In this document: positions 7,426-15,315 of the stretch, piece after piece
How positions within the stretch are numbered: the first letter of the stretch is position 1
Layout of the letters: every line of letters begins with the position of its first letter
From: JBBRTJ01 sp038244535
GTDB lineage: Bacteria; Actinomycetota; Acidimicrobiia; Acidimicrobiales; Ilumatobacteraceae
DNA: 44,369 nt
NCBI GenBank assembly: GCA_038244535.1
Contig: JBBRTJ010000017.1
Location: forward strand, 1-44,369
Direction: 5' to 3'
Translations under genes and position numbers: made by a program
The notes under the pieces: model-generated
Database searches by the model: none
What the model saw: only the letters and a program-made list of their open reading frames with translations
Told to the model about the DNA's origin: nothing

Positions 7426-10400
7426 GTGCGCCGGAGTCGTTCGATCTCTCGACGGATGCGGGTGTCGCTGACGGGGGTGGCGGTGCCGAGGGTCTGGGCG
7501 AAGAGGCTGACGCGCAGCTCCTCGATCATCCAGCCGACCTCGCGCACCTCGGGGTCGTCGGGGCCGCGTTCGGCGAGCAGGTCGCCCCGCAGGGCGCTGA
7601 CCGTGAGCACGACCCGCATGCGCTCGCGGTCCTTCACGGGATCCTCGCCGACGCGCTCGAGGCGACGCTCGATGGCCCGCACGTAGCGCACCAGGTCGAC
7701 GACCCGGGTGGCACCCGTGCTCTCGATGAAGCCGGGCCGCACGAGGCGGGCGAGCTGGCGGCGCATGTCGACCGTGGCCTGCTCGGTGGCGGCGTTAGCC
7801 GGCGTGCGATCGAGGGCCCGTTCGAGGGGCACGACCAGGGGGCCGAGCTCGGCCAGCGCGGTGGCCGCTCGCGCCGCGACCGCCGGGAGCTCGTCGGCCA
7901 CCGCCTGCTCGAGGGCGGCGAAGGTTTCGGCACTCCAGGCCGGACCACCGTGGTCGGTGATGAGGTCGTCGACGGCGGCGGCGGCGCAGGCGGCGTGCAG
8001 CTCGGCGGCGGTGCCGAACGGGCTGCGCTCCAGCGATCGCCGATCGGTGGGCGTCATGAGCGCCTCGACCGACTTGCGGGTGGACCCCAGGCCGATCAGC
8101 ACCAGGCGACGGGTGCCGCGGGCCATGGCGGCGGCCTGGTCGGCGCCGTTGGTCAGGACCCTGACCGCCACGCCGCCGCCTTCGCCCTCGTCGACGAGGC
8201 TCGGGTAGCCGATCACGGGCGGGGGGCCAGCGGCCACCAACGAGCGAGGCAGCGCGCCGAGGTCCCAGCGGTTGAGCCCGCTGCGCTCGATCGGCGGCAG
8301 CGCGTCGGCGATGGCGGCCCGTACCGCCGAGCGGCGCTGGGCAGCCATCACGTCGAGGTCGTCGCCGGTGGCGATCACCTGGCCCCGTCCGGCCCCACGG
8401 GAGGTGTCGATCACGCGGAACCGGAACCGCAGGTGAGCCGGGATGTGCTCGGGCTCCACGTCGCGCCGGCGCACCGCGCTGCCGATGCGCCGGGCCGTCC
8501 ACCAGGCCAGCACCTCGGGGAGCGCCCCGTCGGCCGGGCCGACCTCGGCCAGGAAGGCGGCGGTGGCCTCGTTGGCGGGGAGCACCTGACGGCGCAGCTC
8601 CTTGGGCAGCGTGCGCAGCAGCGAGGCGACCTGTTCGTGGCGATGGCCGGGCACCTGCCAGCTGAGGTCGTCGCCGCTCACCTGGTTGAGCACCACCAGG
8701 GGCACGTCGACGGTGATCCCGTCGTCGGGGTCGCCGGGGGCGAACCGGTACGTCAGGGCAAGGGCGAGCCCGGCAGTGTGAAGCTCGTCGGGGTAGTCGT
8801 CGAGTGACACCGAGCCGGCCGCAGGATCGACGAGCGCGGCGACGGTGAACCCGATGAGGTCACGAGCGCCAGGTGTGCGCTTGAGCCAGAGGTCGAACGA
8901 CCGGGCCGACAGCACCGACGGCCCGAGCCGCTGGTCGTAGAACGCCTCGATGGCGTCCTCGCCGACGAGGAGCGGCCGGCGGGCGCGGGCCTCCAGGGCG
9001 CGCACCGATTCGACCAGGTCGGCGTTGTCGGCCAGCACCCGGTGGTGGTTCGGCCAGTCACCGTCGACCAGGGCGTGGCGGATGAAGAGCTGGCGGGCCA
9101 CGACAGGGTCGATGCGGGCGTAGTCGACGGTGCGGCCGGTCACGATCGGCAGCCCGTAGAGCGTGACGCGCTCGGTGGCCAGGACCGCACCGCGGCGGGC
9201 GTCCCAGCGGGGTTCGGAGTACGTGCGCTGCACGAGGTGGAGCGCGGCCTGTTCGATGGCGTCGGGTTGCACGCGTGCCGCGGTGCGACCCCACAGGCGC
9301 GTGGTCTCGACCAGCTCGGCCACCATGACCCAGCTCGGCGGCTTCTTGGCCAGGGCCGAGGCCGGACCGAGGGTGAACCGGGCCCCTCGTGCTCCTCGGT
9401 AGTCGCGGCGCTCGCCTTCGCGCAGGCCGATGTGTGACAGCAGGCCGGGCAGGAGCGATAGGTGGACCTGGTCGGGGTCCAGCTCGGTCATCCCGCCGTG
9501 CACCCGGATGCCGAGCGTGGCCGCCACCTGGCGGAGCTGGCTCATGATGTCCTGCCACTCTCGCACCCGAAGGTAGTTGAGGAACTCGGCGCGGCACAGC
9601 TTGCGGAACTGGTTGCCCGACAGCTTGCGCTGCTGCTCGCGCAGGTGGTCCCACAGGTGGACGTAGGCGAGGAAGTCCGAGCTCGGGTCGTTGAACCGGG
9701 CGTGGGCGGCATCGGCCTCTTCACGCGCGGTGGCCGGACGTTCGCGGGGATCTTGGATCGACAGCGCCGCCGCGATCACCATGACCTCGCGGACGCAGCC
9801 GTGACGATCGGCCTCGAGCACCATGCGTCCGAGGCGGGGATCGACGGGGAGCTGGGCCAGGCGGCGACCGAGCGGGGTCAGGCGACGGTTCGGGTGGTCG
9901 GCGTCGGGGTCGAAGGCTCCCAGCTCTTCCAGCAGAGCGATGCCGTCGGCGATCGATCGGTGGTCGGGCGGGTCGACGAAGGGGAACGAGGCGACGTCGC
10001 CGAGGCCGATGGCCGCCATCTGCAAGATGACCGACGCCAGGTTGGTGCGCAGGATCTCGGGCTCGGTGAACGCCGGGCGACCGGCGGCATCGTCCTCCGC
10101 GTACAGCCGGATGCAGATGCCCGGACCGACTCGTCCGCACCGCCCGGCGCGCTGGGCAGCTGATGCCTGCGAGATCGGTTCGATCGGGAGGCGCTGCACC
10201 TTCAGCCGGCGGCTGTAGCGCGAGATGCGAGCGGTGCCGGCGTCGACCACGTAGCGCACACCGGGCACGGTCAGTGAGGTCTCGGCCACGGTGGTGGACA
10301 GCACGACCCGCCGCCCCTGATGGGCTTGGAAGATGCGGTGCTGCTCGGCCGCGGGCAGGCGGGCGTAGAGGGGCAGGACCTCGAGCCCCGGCCGGTCGAG

Positions 10401-11309
10401 GCGGCGCAGCGCGTCGGCCGCGTCGTGGATCTCGCGCTCGCCGCTCAGGAACACCAGCACGTCACCAGGACCCTCGGCCAGCAGCTCGACGACGGCGTCG
10501 CACACCGCGGTCGGTTGGTCCCGGTCGTCGCCCGCACCGTCGTCGGAGCGGCCGCGTCCGCGGGGCCGGGCGTCGGCACCGTCGTCGTTCACGCTGGCCG
10601 CGCCGCCGCGATCGCCGAAGGGGCGGTAGCGGACGTCGACCGGGTACGAGCGGCCCGACACCTCGATGATCGGGGCGCCGTCGAAGTGCTGCGAGAAGCG
10701 CTCGGTGTCGATGGTGGCCGAGGTGATGATCACCTTGAGGTCGGGCCGGCGGGGGAGCAGCTGCTTGACGTAGCCGAGCAGGAAGTCGATGTTGAGGCTG
10801 CGCTCATGGGCCTCGTCGATGATGAGGGTGTCGTAGCGGCGCAGGTTCCGGTCGCGGCGGGTCTCGGCCAGCACGATGCCGTCCGTCATGACCTTGACCA
10901 TGGTTGCGTCGCTCACCCGGTCGGTGAAGCGGACCGTGTAGCCGACCGTCGTGCCGAGGTCGGTGCCCAGCTCGTCGGCGATGCGCTCGGCGATGGTGCG
11001 GGCGGCGAGGCGTCGGGGCTGGGTGTGGCCGATCATGGCGTGCACGCCCCGGCCGAGCGAGAGGCACAGCTTGGGGAGCTGCGTGCTCTTGCCCGATCCC
11101 GTCTCGCCCGCCACGATCACGACCTGGTGCCCGGCCAGGGCGGCGGCGATGTCGGGCAGCCTGGCCGTGATCGGCAGCTCATCAGGGAAGCGCACCGGCG
11201 GCGCCACCCGCGGCGGTGGCGCCACCCGCGGCGGCGGCGTCGCCTGGTCGGGTGTCGCCGCTCCTTCGGCTCCGGCCATCGTCGGCGCCGCGGCGTCAGT
11301 CATCGTCAT
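7422..11309 (-). CDS. hrpA: ATP-dependent RNA helicase, HrpA type (DEAH box)
   Basis: A 1295-residue DEAH helicase of normal HrpA length. Walker A is GETGSGKSTQLP (about residue 70) and the Walker B/DEAH motif is IIDEAHERS. Motif III-like SATIDTERF, motif V TTVAETSLTVPG and motif VI QRAGRCGR are all present, followed by a helicase-associated domain and a very long C-terminal extension of the DUF3418 kind. HrpA helicases act on RNA, and the E. coli protein resolves stalled ribosomes. The N-terminus has a Pro-rich duplicated segment (PPPRVAPPPRVAPPVR). Starts at 11309 or 11303 are both possible and lie inside the poly-Asp end of the upstream nuclease gene (14-nt overlap), so the two are one operon. 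Confidence 0.92.
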   Translation of the reverse strand: MTMTDAAAPTMAGAEGAATPDQATPPPRVAPPPRVAPPVRFPDELPITARLPDIAAALAGHQVVIVAGETGSGKSTQLPKLCLSLGRGVHAMIGHTQPRRLAARTIAERIADELGTDLGTTVGYTVRFTDRVSDATMVKVMTDGIVLAETRRDRNLRRYDTLIIDEAHERSLNIDFLLGYVKQLLPRRPDLKVIITSATIDTERFSQHFDGAPIIEVSGRSYPVDVRYRPFGDRGGAASVNDDGADARPRGRGRSDDGAGDDRDQPTAVCDAVVELLAEGPGDVLVFLSGEREIHDAADALRRLDRPGLEVLPLYARLPAAEQHRIFQAHQGRRVVLSTTVAETSLTVPGVRYVVDAGTARISRYSRRLKVQRLPIEPISQASAAQRAGRCGRVGPGICIRLYAEDDAAGRPAFTEPEILRTNLASVILQMAAIGLGDVASFPFVDPPDHRSIADGIALLEELGAFDPDADHPNRRLTPLGRRLAQLPVDPRLGRMVLEADRHGCVREVMVIAAALSIQDPRERPATAREEADAAHARFNDPSSDFLAYVHLWDHLREQQRKLSGNQFRKLCRAEFLNYLRVREWQDIMSQLRQVAATLGIRVHGGMTELDPDQVHLSLLPGLLSHIGLREGERRDYRGARGARFTLGPASALAKKPPSWVMVAELVETTRLWGRTAARVQPDAIEQAALHLVQRTYSEPRWDARRGAVLATERVTLYGLPIVTGRTVDYARIDPVVARQLFIRHALVDGDWPNHHRVLADNADLVESVRALEARARRPLLVGEDAIEAFYDQRLGPSVLSARSFDLWLKRTPGARDLIGFTVAALVDPAAGSVSLDDYPDELHTAGLALALTYRFAPGDPDDGITVDVPLVVLNQVSGDDLSWQVPGHRHEQVASLLRTLPKELRRQVLPANEATAAFLAEVGPADGALPEVLAWWTARRIGSAVRRRDVEPEHIPAHLRFRFRVIDTSRGAGRGQVIATGDDLDVMAAQRRSAVRAAIADALPPIERSGLNRWDLGALPRSLVAAGPPPVIGYPSLVDEGEGGGVAVRVLTNGADQAAAMARGTRRLVLIGLGSTRKSVEALMTPTDRRSLERSPFGTAAELHAACAAAAVDDLITDHGGPAWSAETFAALEQAVADELPAVAARAATALAELGPLVVPLERALDRTPANAATEQATVDMRRQLARLVRPGFIESTGATRVVDLVRYVRAIERRLERVGEDPVKDRERMRVVLTVSALRGDLLAERGPDDPEVREVGWMIEELRVSLFAQTLGTATPVSDTRIRREIERLRRT

Positions 11310-12270
11310 CGTCGAGCAGACCGTCGGCCTCGGCGCGGCCGCGGAGGTGGGCGATCCCCTCGTCGCACTCGGCGGCCAGCGGGCACCAGCGGCAGGTGGC
11401 GCCGGGTCGGCGGCGGGCGGGGCGGGCCAGGCGCTCGAGCTCGACCATGCGGTGCACGCCGTCGACCGTGCGGGCGGCCGCCGCCCGAAGCAGGTCGGCG
11501 GTGACGTCCTCGGGTTGGGCCCGGCCCTGCTCGAGGTAGAAGGTGGCGACCTTGCGGGGCGGCACGCCCACGGCCAGGGCCTCGACCAACGCGTAGAAGC
11601 GCAAGTCCTCGCGGTGCTGGGTGACGGCCTGGCCCGACTTGAGGTCGATGATGACCTTGGTGGGCGTGACGCCGTTGGGGCGGCCGAGGGTGAGGTCGGT
11701 GCGGGCCCGCAGCTGGACCCGGCCCCCGACCAGTTCGACCCGGTTGCTGCTCTCGGTGACCGGCCACCACTCCTTCTTGAGCGTCGGGAAGCGTTCGAGG
11801 AAGGTGGCCACGAAGGCCGTGGCTTCGCCGTGGAGCTGGGCGTGCTCGCCGGTCGTCAACGCTCCCAGGAAGCCGCCGAGGCTGGCATCGCGCTCGATCA
11901 GCACCGCCACCGCCTCGTCGACCAGCTCGGACGGGTTCGGCTCGCCGCGCCAGTGGACGCAGAGCTCGATGGCCTTGTGCGCCACCTGGCCCCGAGCGGT
12001 GGCGGTCGACCACGCGAAGGGCTCGGCCTTCTGGGCGAGGTAGTTGGCCTCGCAGCCGTGCACGGTGCTGAGGGCGTGCTTGGTCACCACCAGCGGCTCG
12101 TCGCCGAGGTCGGGGGCCAGCGGGTCGAGCGCCTCGTCGAGCTCGGCGCGCACCTCGTCGATCACCTCGGTCGTGATGGCGAGGGCCGCATCGTCGCCCG
12201 GCCCGCGCCCCAGCATGTCGATCACCCGCTGCTGCGCGGGGTTCGGGGTGGAGTGGGCGGTGGCGAGCAC
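11296..12270 (-). CDS. RecB/Cas4-like PD-(D/E)XK nuclease with probable Fe-S cluster
   Basis: A 324-residue nuclease-like protein. The core motif VIIDLKSGQ, preceded by RTDLTLG, fits the PD-(D/E)XK fold (Asp, then DxK). Cysteines are placed as in AddB/Cas4-type [4Fe-4S] nucleases: one near the N-terminal third (STVHGCEANYL) and three at the C-terminus (CRWCPLAAEC, CX2CX5C). The protein ends in a run of Asp. These enzymes are DNA exonucleases, single-strand or end-specific. No CRISPR array or RecBCD partner is in the window, so Cas4 itself is not claimed. GTG start at 12270. It overlaps and precedes the HrpA-like helicase gene. Confidence 0.8.
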   Translation of the reverse strand: MLATAHSTPNPAQQRVIDMLGRGPGDDAALAITTEVIDEVRAELDEALDPLAPDLGDEPLVVTKHALSTVHGCEANYLAQKAEPFAWSTATARGQVAHKAIELCVHWRGEPNPSELVDEAVAVLIERDASLGGFLGALTTGEHAQLHGEATAFVATFLERFPTLKKEWWPVTESSNRVELVGGRVQLRARTDLTLGRPNGVTPTKVIIDLKSGQAVTQHREDLRFYALVEALAVGVPPRKVATFYLEQGRAQPEDVTADLLRAAAARTVDGVHRMVELERLARPARRRPGATCRWCPLAAECDEGIAHLRGRAEADGLLDDDDD

Positions 12271-12313
12271 GACGCTGAGCCTACGGACGGGGCGCGCGCG
12301 GGCGGGCCGGGTT

Positions 12314-12395
12314 CCCTGGGTCCCGGCCCTGGGTCCCGGCCGTGGGCCCCGGCCCCTGGGTCCCGGCCGTGGGCCCCGGCCCCTGGGTCCCGGCC
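12314..12395. repeat. 27-bp GC-rich tandem repeat
   Basis: Two consecutive 27-bp units at 12,331-12,357 and 12,358-12,384, each beginning gggtcccggccgtgggcc, are followed by an 11-bp partial copy and preceded by a degenerate one. They lie in the 269-bp gap between the leftward nuclease gene and the rightward small ORF at 12,540. This is a probable variable-number tandem repeat and may affect expression of the divergent genes. Confidence 0.85.
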
Positions 12396-12438
12396 TGTCG
12401 GGCCTCGCCTCGGCCTGTCAGACAGCCGCTCTCTGGGT

Positions 12439-12483
12439 CGAGATGAGCGTTGGCGGCGCCCACCGCCGCCAACGCTCATCTCG
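12439..12483. promoter_or_regulatory. 20-bp perfect inverted repeat with 5-nt loop
   Basis: Arm 12,439-12,458 is the exact reverse complement of 12,464-12,483, with only five bases (cccac) between. The arm contains gagatgagcgttggcggc. No T-run follows on either strand, and the site lies between diverging genes. It is therefore an unlikely simple terminator and could be an operator, a cruciform site or an immobile palindromic repeat. Confidence 0.8.
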
Positions 12484-12539
12484 GGCTCCTGTCAGGCCCC
12501 AAACATCCCTGTCACACCCCGTGGGCATCATGGTCGGTG

Positions 12540-12875
12540 ATGGAACCGGCAGACACGCTCCGCTTCGCCACCGCCGCCCGGGCTCTCGCGCGGGTGGCCC
12601 GGTCCCGCGGCCTCGTGGCCCCCGGGTTCCGCAGCCCGCCCCGGGTGTCGGGGGCCGATCGCACGTTGCGCCGTCGGGTGGGTGGTGCGCCGACGGTGGC
12701 CGTGCGGGTGCGGGGCCGGGCCTGGGCCCCGGTGCTCAGCGACATGGTCGAGGGGGTGGTGGCGGCCAACGGGCTGCACGGCGTCGAAGCCGATCGGCTG
12801 CGGGCCGAGCTGTGGGAGGCCGCCATCGGTGCCGAGTCGCCTACCGTGACCACTCCACCGGCCCGGGTGGCGTAA
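12540..12875 (+). CDS. Conserved-looking hypothetical protein, 111 aa
   Basis: The ORF begins MEPADTLRFATAARALARVA and is Arg/Ala rich, with no signal peptide or membrane segment. The second half (WAPVLSDMVEGVVAANG) looks helical. I do not recognise a family. The last five codons and TAA stop lie inside the 5' part of the following tRNA-Leu gene (15-nt overlap), which is unusual and may mean that the true gene ends differently or is co-transcribed with the tRNA. Codon usage is like that of the chromosomal genes nearby, with G/C at third positions. Confidence 0.6.
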   Translation: MEPADTLRFATAARALARVARSRGLVAPGFRSPPRVSGADRTLRRRVGGAPTVAVRVRGRAWAPVLSDMVEGVVAANGLHGVEADRLRAELWEAAIGAESPTVTTPPARVA

Positions 12876-12946
12876 TCGGCAGGCGCAGGGGGCTTAAACC
12901 CCCCGGATCCGAAAGGATCGTGCGGGTTCGAGTCCCGCCCCGGGCA
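12861..12946 (+). tRNA. tRNA-Leu (anticodon UAA)
   Basis: The acceptor stem gcccggg (12,861-12,867) pairs with cccgggc (12,939-12,945), with discriminator A at 12,946. The D stem is gcg/cgc. The anticodon stem ggggg/ccccc encloses loop cttaaac, so the anticodon is TAA. A long variable arm (gatcc-gaaa-ggatc) marks class II. The T arm is gcggg-ttcgagt-cccgc. CCA is not encoded. Partial copies of its 3' end occur about 11.3 and 11.6 kb downstream, suggesting that this gene served as an integration target. Confidence 0.97.
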
Positions 12947-12948
12947 CT
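12931..12948 (+). other. Putative attachment-site core at tRNA-Leu 3' end (copy 1)
   Basis: The 18-bp sequence agtcccgccccgggcact covers the T-arm 3' half, the acceptor 3' strand and two following bases. The same 18 bp recur at 24,267-24,284 in the same orientation. tRNA 3' ends are the classic target of tyrosine-recombinase elements. Identity of the two copies is seen; use as an att site is inferred. Confidence 0.5.
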
Positions 12949-13066
12949 CGAGTCGACTGTTGTCGGAGAGACGACACGTGAGCCCGGTCGAGGGCATCGT
13001 CGAGGGCATCGTCGGCGGCACCTCTTCAGAGGCTCCTGTCCTACCGACTGTACTACTCTGGCCCGC

Positions 13067-13333
13067 ATGACCCAGCGTCAGAAGCGATCCATCTCCTTGC
13101 CGGCCGACCTTGCCACCGCGATCGACCAAGCCGCCAAGGCTGAGGAAACCACGGTCAGCGCCTGGCTGGCCGAAACCGCCTCTCGCCGGCTCCGCCTCGA
13201 AGCCGGAAGGCGTGGCATCGCCGACTGGGAGCGAGACCACGGCCCGCTCACGGCCAACGAGCTTGCCGATGGTCTCGCCAGAGCCCGGGCTCTCCTCGGC
13301 CGACCCTCGACCTCCCGTCGGCGGGCCTCGTGA
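13067..13333 (+). CDS. vapB: VapB-type antitoxin (ribbon-helix-helix-like)
   Basis: An 88-residue protein. The N-terminus KRSISLPADLATAIDQAAKA has the short strand plus helix pattern of ribbon-helix-helix/CopG DNA-binding antitoxins, and the C-terminal half should wrap the toxin. It presumably binds its own promoter and neutralises the PIN toxin encoded next. The ATG lies about 12 nt after a TACTACT element, so transcription may be nearly leaderless. Its TGA overlaps the toxin GTG by 4 nt (GTGA), which is typical of a toxin-antitoxin pair. First protein-coding gene after the tRNA-Leu. Confidence 0.85.
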   Translation: MTQRQKRSISLPADLATAIDQAAKAEETTVSAWLAETASRRLRLEAGRRGIADWERDHGPLTANELADGLARARALLGRPSTSRRRAS

Positions 13334-13716
13334 CCGCGGGGGTCACCTACGACACCGGTGCCCTCATTGCCGCCGACCACAACGACCGCTCGATGTGGGC
13401 ACTCCATGCGGGCCTCCTCGCCGAGGAGGTCGTCCCGACTATCCCGTCGCCGGTCCTTGCCGAAGCGTGGCGTGGCGGTGGCCGACAAGCCAACCTCGCT
13501 CGACTGCTCGCCCTGTGCAGCGTCGAAGACCTCACCGTGGACCAAGCCAAGGCCGTCGGGGTGCTGGCCGGCAAGGCCGGTCATGACGACATCGTCGACG
13601 TCATCGTCGTTGAAGGCGCGCTTCGGCGACGAGACGCCGTCGTCACCTCCAACCCGACCCACGTCCGAGCGATTGCCGACGCTGTACACGCCCGCCTCCG
13701 CATCGAGACGATCTGA
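13330..13716 (+). CDS. vapC: VapC-type PIN-domain toxin
   Basis: A 128-residue PIN-domain protein, the size of a normal VapC ribonuclease. The acidic residues are visible: Asp8 in TYDTGAL, Glu in VLAEAWR, and Asp residues in AGKAGHDDIVDV. The late motif reads VVTSNPTHV where many PIN proteins have TSD, so the fourth acidic position is Asn here. The GTG start overlaps the antitoxin stop. A likely terminator hairpin follows at 13,747-13,776. Confidence 0.87.
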   Translation: MTAGVTYDTGALIAADHNDRSMWALHAGLLAEEVVPTIPSPVLAEAWRGGGRQANLARLLALCSVEDLTVDQAKAVGVLAGKAGHDDIVDVIVVEGALRRRDAVVTSNPTHVRAIADAVHARLRIETI

Positions 13717-14045
13717 GCTCTCGGCAGCGACGGTGGCGAGCCGGGTCTCGTCCGACCGCCCCGCCTCACGGACGAGGGTTGGAAAGCAGTCCCAGGAGGG
13801 GCAGTGCGAGTCGGTCCAGGGCGCCCAAGCCCGATGCGACCCAGACCCAGTGATGTCTGCCGGGAGAGCCGCAGCAACGGATCACGGGGGTTCCCCACCA
13901 CCAAGGACCCCCAGTGCCGGCGATGTCGAGGGTGACCTGACCTGTCGTGTGGATCCTTTGAAGTGCCGTCGCTGAGATCAGCCCAACCGTTGACCCGGGA
14001 AGGGGGTGACCGATCTGGTCATCCCCTTCCCGGCGACGACGTGGT
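13717..14045. other. 329-bp gap without a credible gene
   Basis: No reading frame with normal codon bias or a recognisable product is seen. The stretch holds a short hairpin (ctcgtccg at 13,747-13,754 pairing with cggacgag at 13,769-13,776), a candidate vapBC terminator, and a longer terminator-like dyad at 13,995-14,033. The remainder (about 13,780-13,990) looks like eroded sequence. Confidence 0.6.
13995..14033. terminator. Bidirectional terminator-like hairpin
   Basis: A 17-bp arm ccgggaagggggtgacc (13,995-14,011) pairs with 14,017-14,033 with a single G·T-type mismatch and a 5-nt loop (gatct). It lies between the end of vapC and the end of the leftward secreted-protein gene, as expected of a shared terminator, although there is no U-tract. 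Confidence 0.7.
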
Positions 14046-14486
14046 TCAGCCGTCCGAGGTTTCGGTGTCTGGTGCTTCGCTCGACGCGTTGTCCTGGTTC
14101 GCTGCTGGTCCACCGTCGCACTGCGCGCCGGTGGCGGTGTCGATGCCGTTCTCGCAGTTGACACCGTTGTCGCCGGCGGGCTCGCTGGCGTTCTCGGCGG
14201 GCGCACCTGCCGCGGGGTTCACGGCCGCGGGGTTCAGGGCCGCGGGGTTCAGGGCCGCGGGGTTCACGGCCGCCGGAGTGACCGCGGCAGGCGCAACCGC
14301 GGCGGGCGCTACCGCGGCAGGCGCAACGGCCGCGCGGGTGACCGCGGCGGGGATGACGGTGGCGGGGGTGGTGCTGGGTCCCTTGGCTGCCGAAGCGATG
14401 CCGGCGATACCGGCAAACAGGCCGAGGCCCGCGATGGTGGCATAGCCGGCCTTCTTCAGGCGGGCGGTCGTGGGTCGTGACGTCAT
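14046..14486 (-). CDS. Secreted Pro-Ala repeat protein divergent from a two-component system
   Basis: A 146-residue protein. The basic N-terminus MTSRPTTARLKKAGY precedes a hydrophobic segment ending in IAGIASAA, which reads as a signal peptide with an Ala-x-Ala-like cleavage site. The middle (about residues 48-95) is a run of four- to five-residue repeats of the form xPAAV/NPAAL, encoded by 15-bp DNA repeats. The acidic C-terminal tail has two Cys (in VNCENG and QCDGG). A good ribosome site (AAAGGA) lies 8-9 nt upstream of the ATG at 14,486. Its function is unknown. The extended repeat resembles a wall-spanning spacer. Its promoter region is shared with the response regulator gene, so it is a likely regulon member. 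Confidence 0.75.
   Translation of the reverse strand: MTSRPTTARLKKAGYATIAGLGLFAGIAGIASAAKGPSTTPATVIPAAVTRAAVAPAAVAPAAVAPAAVTPAAVNPAALNPAALNPAAVNPAAGAPAENASEPAGDNGVNCENGIDTATGAQCDGGPAANQDNASSEAPDTETSDG
14216..14345. repeat. 15-bp coding tandem repeats in the Pro-Ala protein gene
   Basis: Near-identical 15-bp units such as gttcagggccgcggg recur head to tail, then drift to the related accgcggcaggcgca type. They encode the repeated Pro-Ala-Ala-Val/Leu motif. Units are in frame, so slippage would change only repeat number. Confidence 0.8.
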
Positions 14487-14564
14487 GATGAGTTCCTTTC
14501 GTGCTGCTCGGGGCGGATGCTCCGAGCCGATGGAGACACCATGCGCCGGCCCACCTTGAGTTGG

Positions 14565-14615
14565 CCCGAAGCGACCTGAAGCGCGGCTTCTGGTCGCCTT
14601 CGGTCGCTCTTCAGG
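14565..14615. promoter_or_regulatory. Array of five phased 10-bp repeats in a divergent promoter region
   Basis: Two direct decamers (cccgaagcga at 14,565-14,574; cctgaagcgc at 14,575-14,584) are followed after one base by three decamers in the opposite orientation (14,586-14,595; 14,596-14,605; 14,606-14,615). On the minus strand these read gaccagaagc, gaccgaaggc and cctgaagagc. The shared core is GAAG with 10-bp phase, as expected for tandem binding by an OmpR/PhoB-type response regulator. The next gene encodes such a regulator, beginning 22 nt downstream. Confidence 0.65.
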
Positions 14616-14637
14616 TTGGGTCTGCCACGCTGGGTTC

Positions 14638-15315
14638 GTGAGGATCTTGGTTGTCGAGGACGACAAGCGCCTCGCCGCGACACTTCGCCGAGGGTTGGAG
14701 GCCGAGGGTTTCGCGGTCGACAACGCGTTGGACGGCGAACAGGGTCTCTGGCTGGCCACTGAGAACCCGTACGACGCGATCGTGCTCGACATCATGATGC
14801 CGAAGGTGAACGGGTTCGTGGTCTGTGCTCGTCTTCGCGAGATGGGCAACTGGACGCCGATCCTCATGCTCACTGCGAAAGGTGGCGAGCTCGACGAAGC
14901 GGAGGCACTCGACACGGGAGCCGACGACTACCTCACCAAGCCGTTCTCGTTCGTGGTGCTCGTGGCGCATCTGCGTGCCCTGCTGCGTCGTGGCGCCGCT
15001 GAGCGTCCGGCTCAACTGGTGGTCGGTGACCTGGTCATCGACCCCGCGGCGCACACGTGCTCGCGTGCCGATCGTCTGATCGAGCTGACCGCTAAGGAGT
15101 TCTCGATCGTTGAGTTCCTGGCTCGTCGCAGCGGTGAGGTGGTCTCCAAGTCCGAGTTGCTCGACCACGCGTGGGACTTCAGCTACGACGGCGACCCGAA
15201 CGTGATCGATGTTCACCTGTCGAACATCCGACGAAAGATTGACAAGCCGTTCGGCGCGCACAGCTTGCGTACCGTGAGAGGTGCGGGTTATCGACTCGTG
15301 CGCGATGGGCGTTGA
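14638..15315 (+). CDS. OmpR/PhoB-family response regulator
   Basis: A 225-residue two-domain regulator. The receiver domain begins RILVVEDDKRL, with acidic residues at 8 and 9, phospho-acceptor Asp51 in VLDIMMP and the conserved Lys in YLTKPFS. The C-terminal winged helix ends in the typical RTVRGAGYRLV. It should be phosphorylated by the kinase encoded next and bind the phased decamers upstream. GTG start at 14,638. The stop overlaps the kinase start by 11 nt, so the pair is translationally coupled. Confidence 0.95.
   Translation: MRILVVEDDKRLAATLRRGLEAEGFAVDNALDGEQGLWLATENPYDAIVLDIMMPKVNGFVVCARLREMGNWTPILMLTAKGGELDEAEALDTGADDYLTKPFSFVVLVAHLRALLRRGAAERPAQLVVGDLVIDPAAHTCSRADRLIELTAKEFSIVEFLARRSGEVVSKSELLDHAWDFSYDGDPNVIDVHLSNIRRKIDKPFGAHSLRTVRGAGYRLVRDGR

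Noticed and set aside
7284..11504. Several long rightward frames over the HrpA-like gene
   Set aside because: They are shadows of a strongly supported helicase with all its motifs.
11296..12270. Cas4 and a CRISPR system
   Set aside because: The nuclease has Cas4-like features, but no cas1, cas2 or repeat-spacer array is in the window, so only a RecB/Cas4-like nuclease is called.
12841..13068. Minus-strand peptides of the RTRTILSDPGGLSPLRLP type near the tRNA
   Set aside because: This is the well-known spurious translation of the antisense of tRNA-Leu, not a protein. The related peptide at 24,540-24,585 is used only as a pointer to tRNA-derived DNA.
14216..14345. Possible CRISPR-like array
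   Set aside because: The units are contiguous 15-bp coding repeats without spacers and translate in frame into a Pro-Ala repeat.
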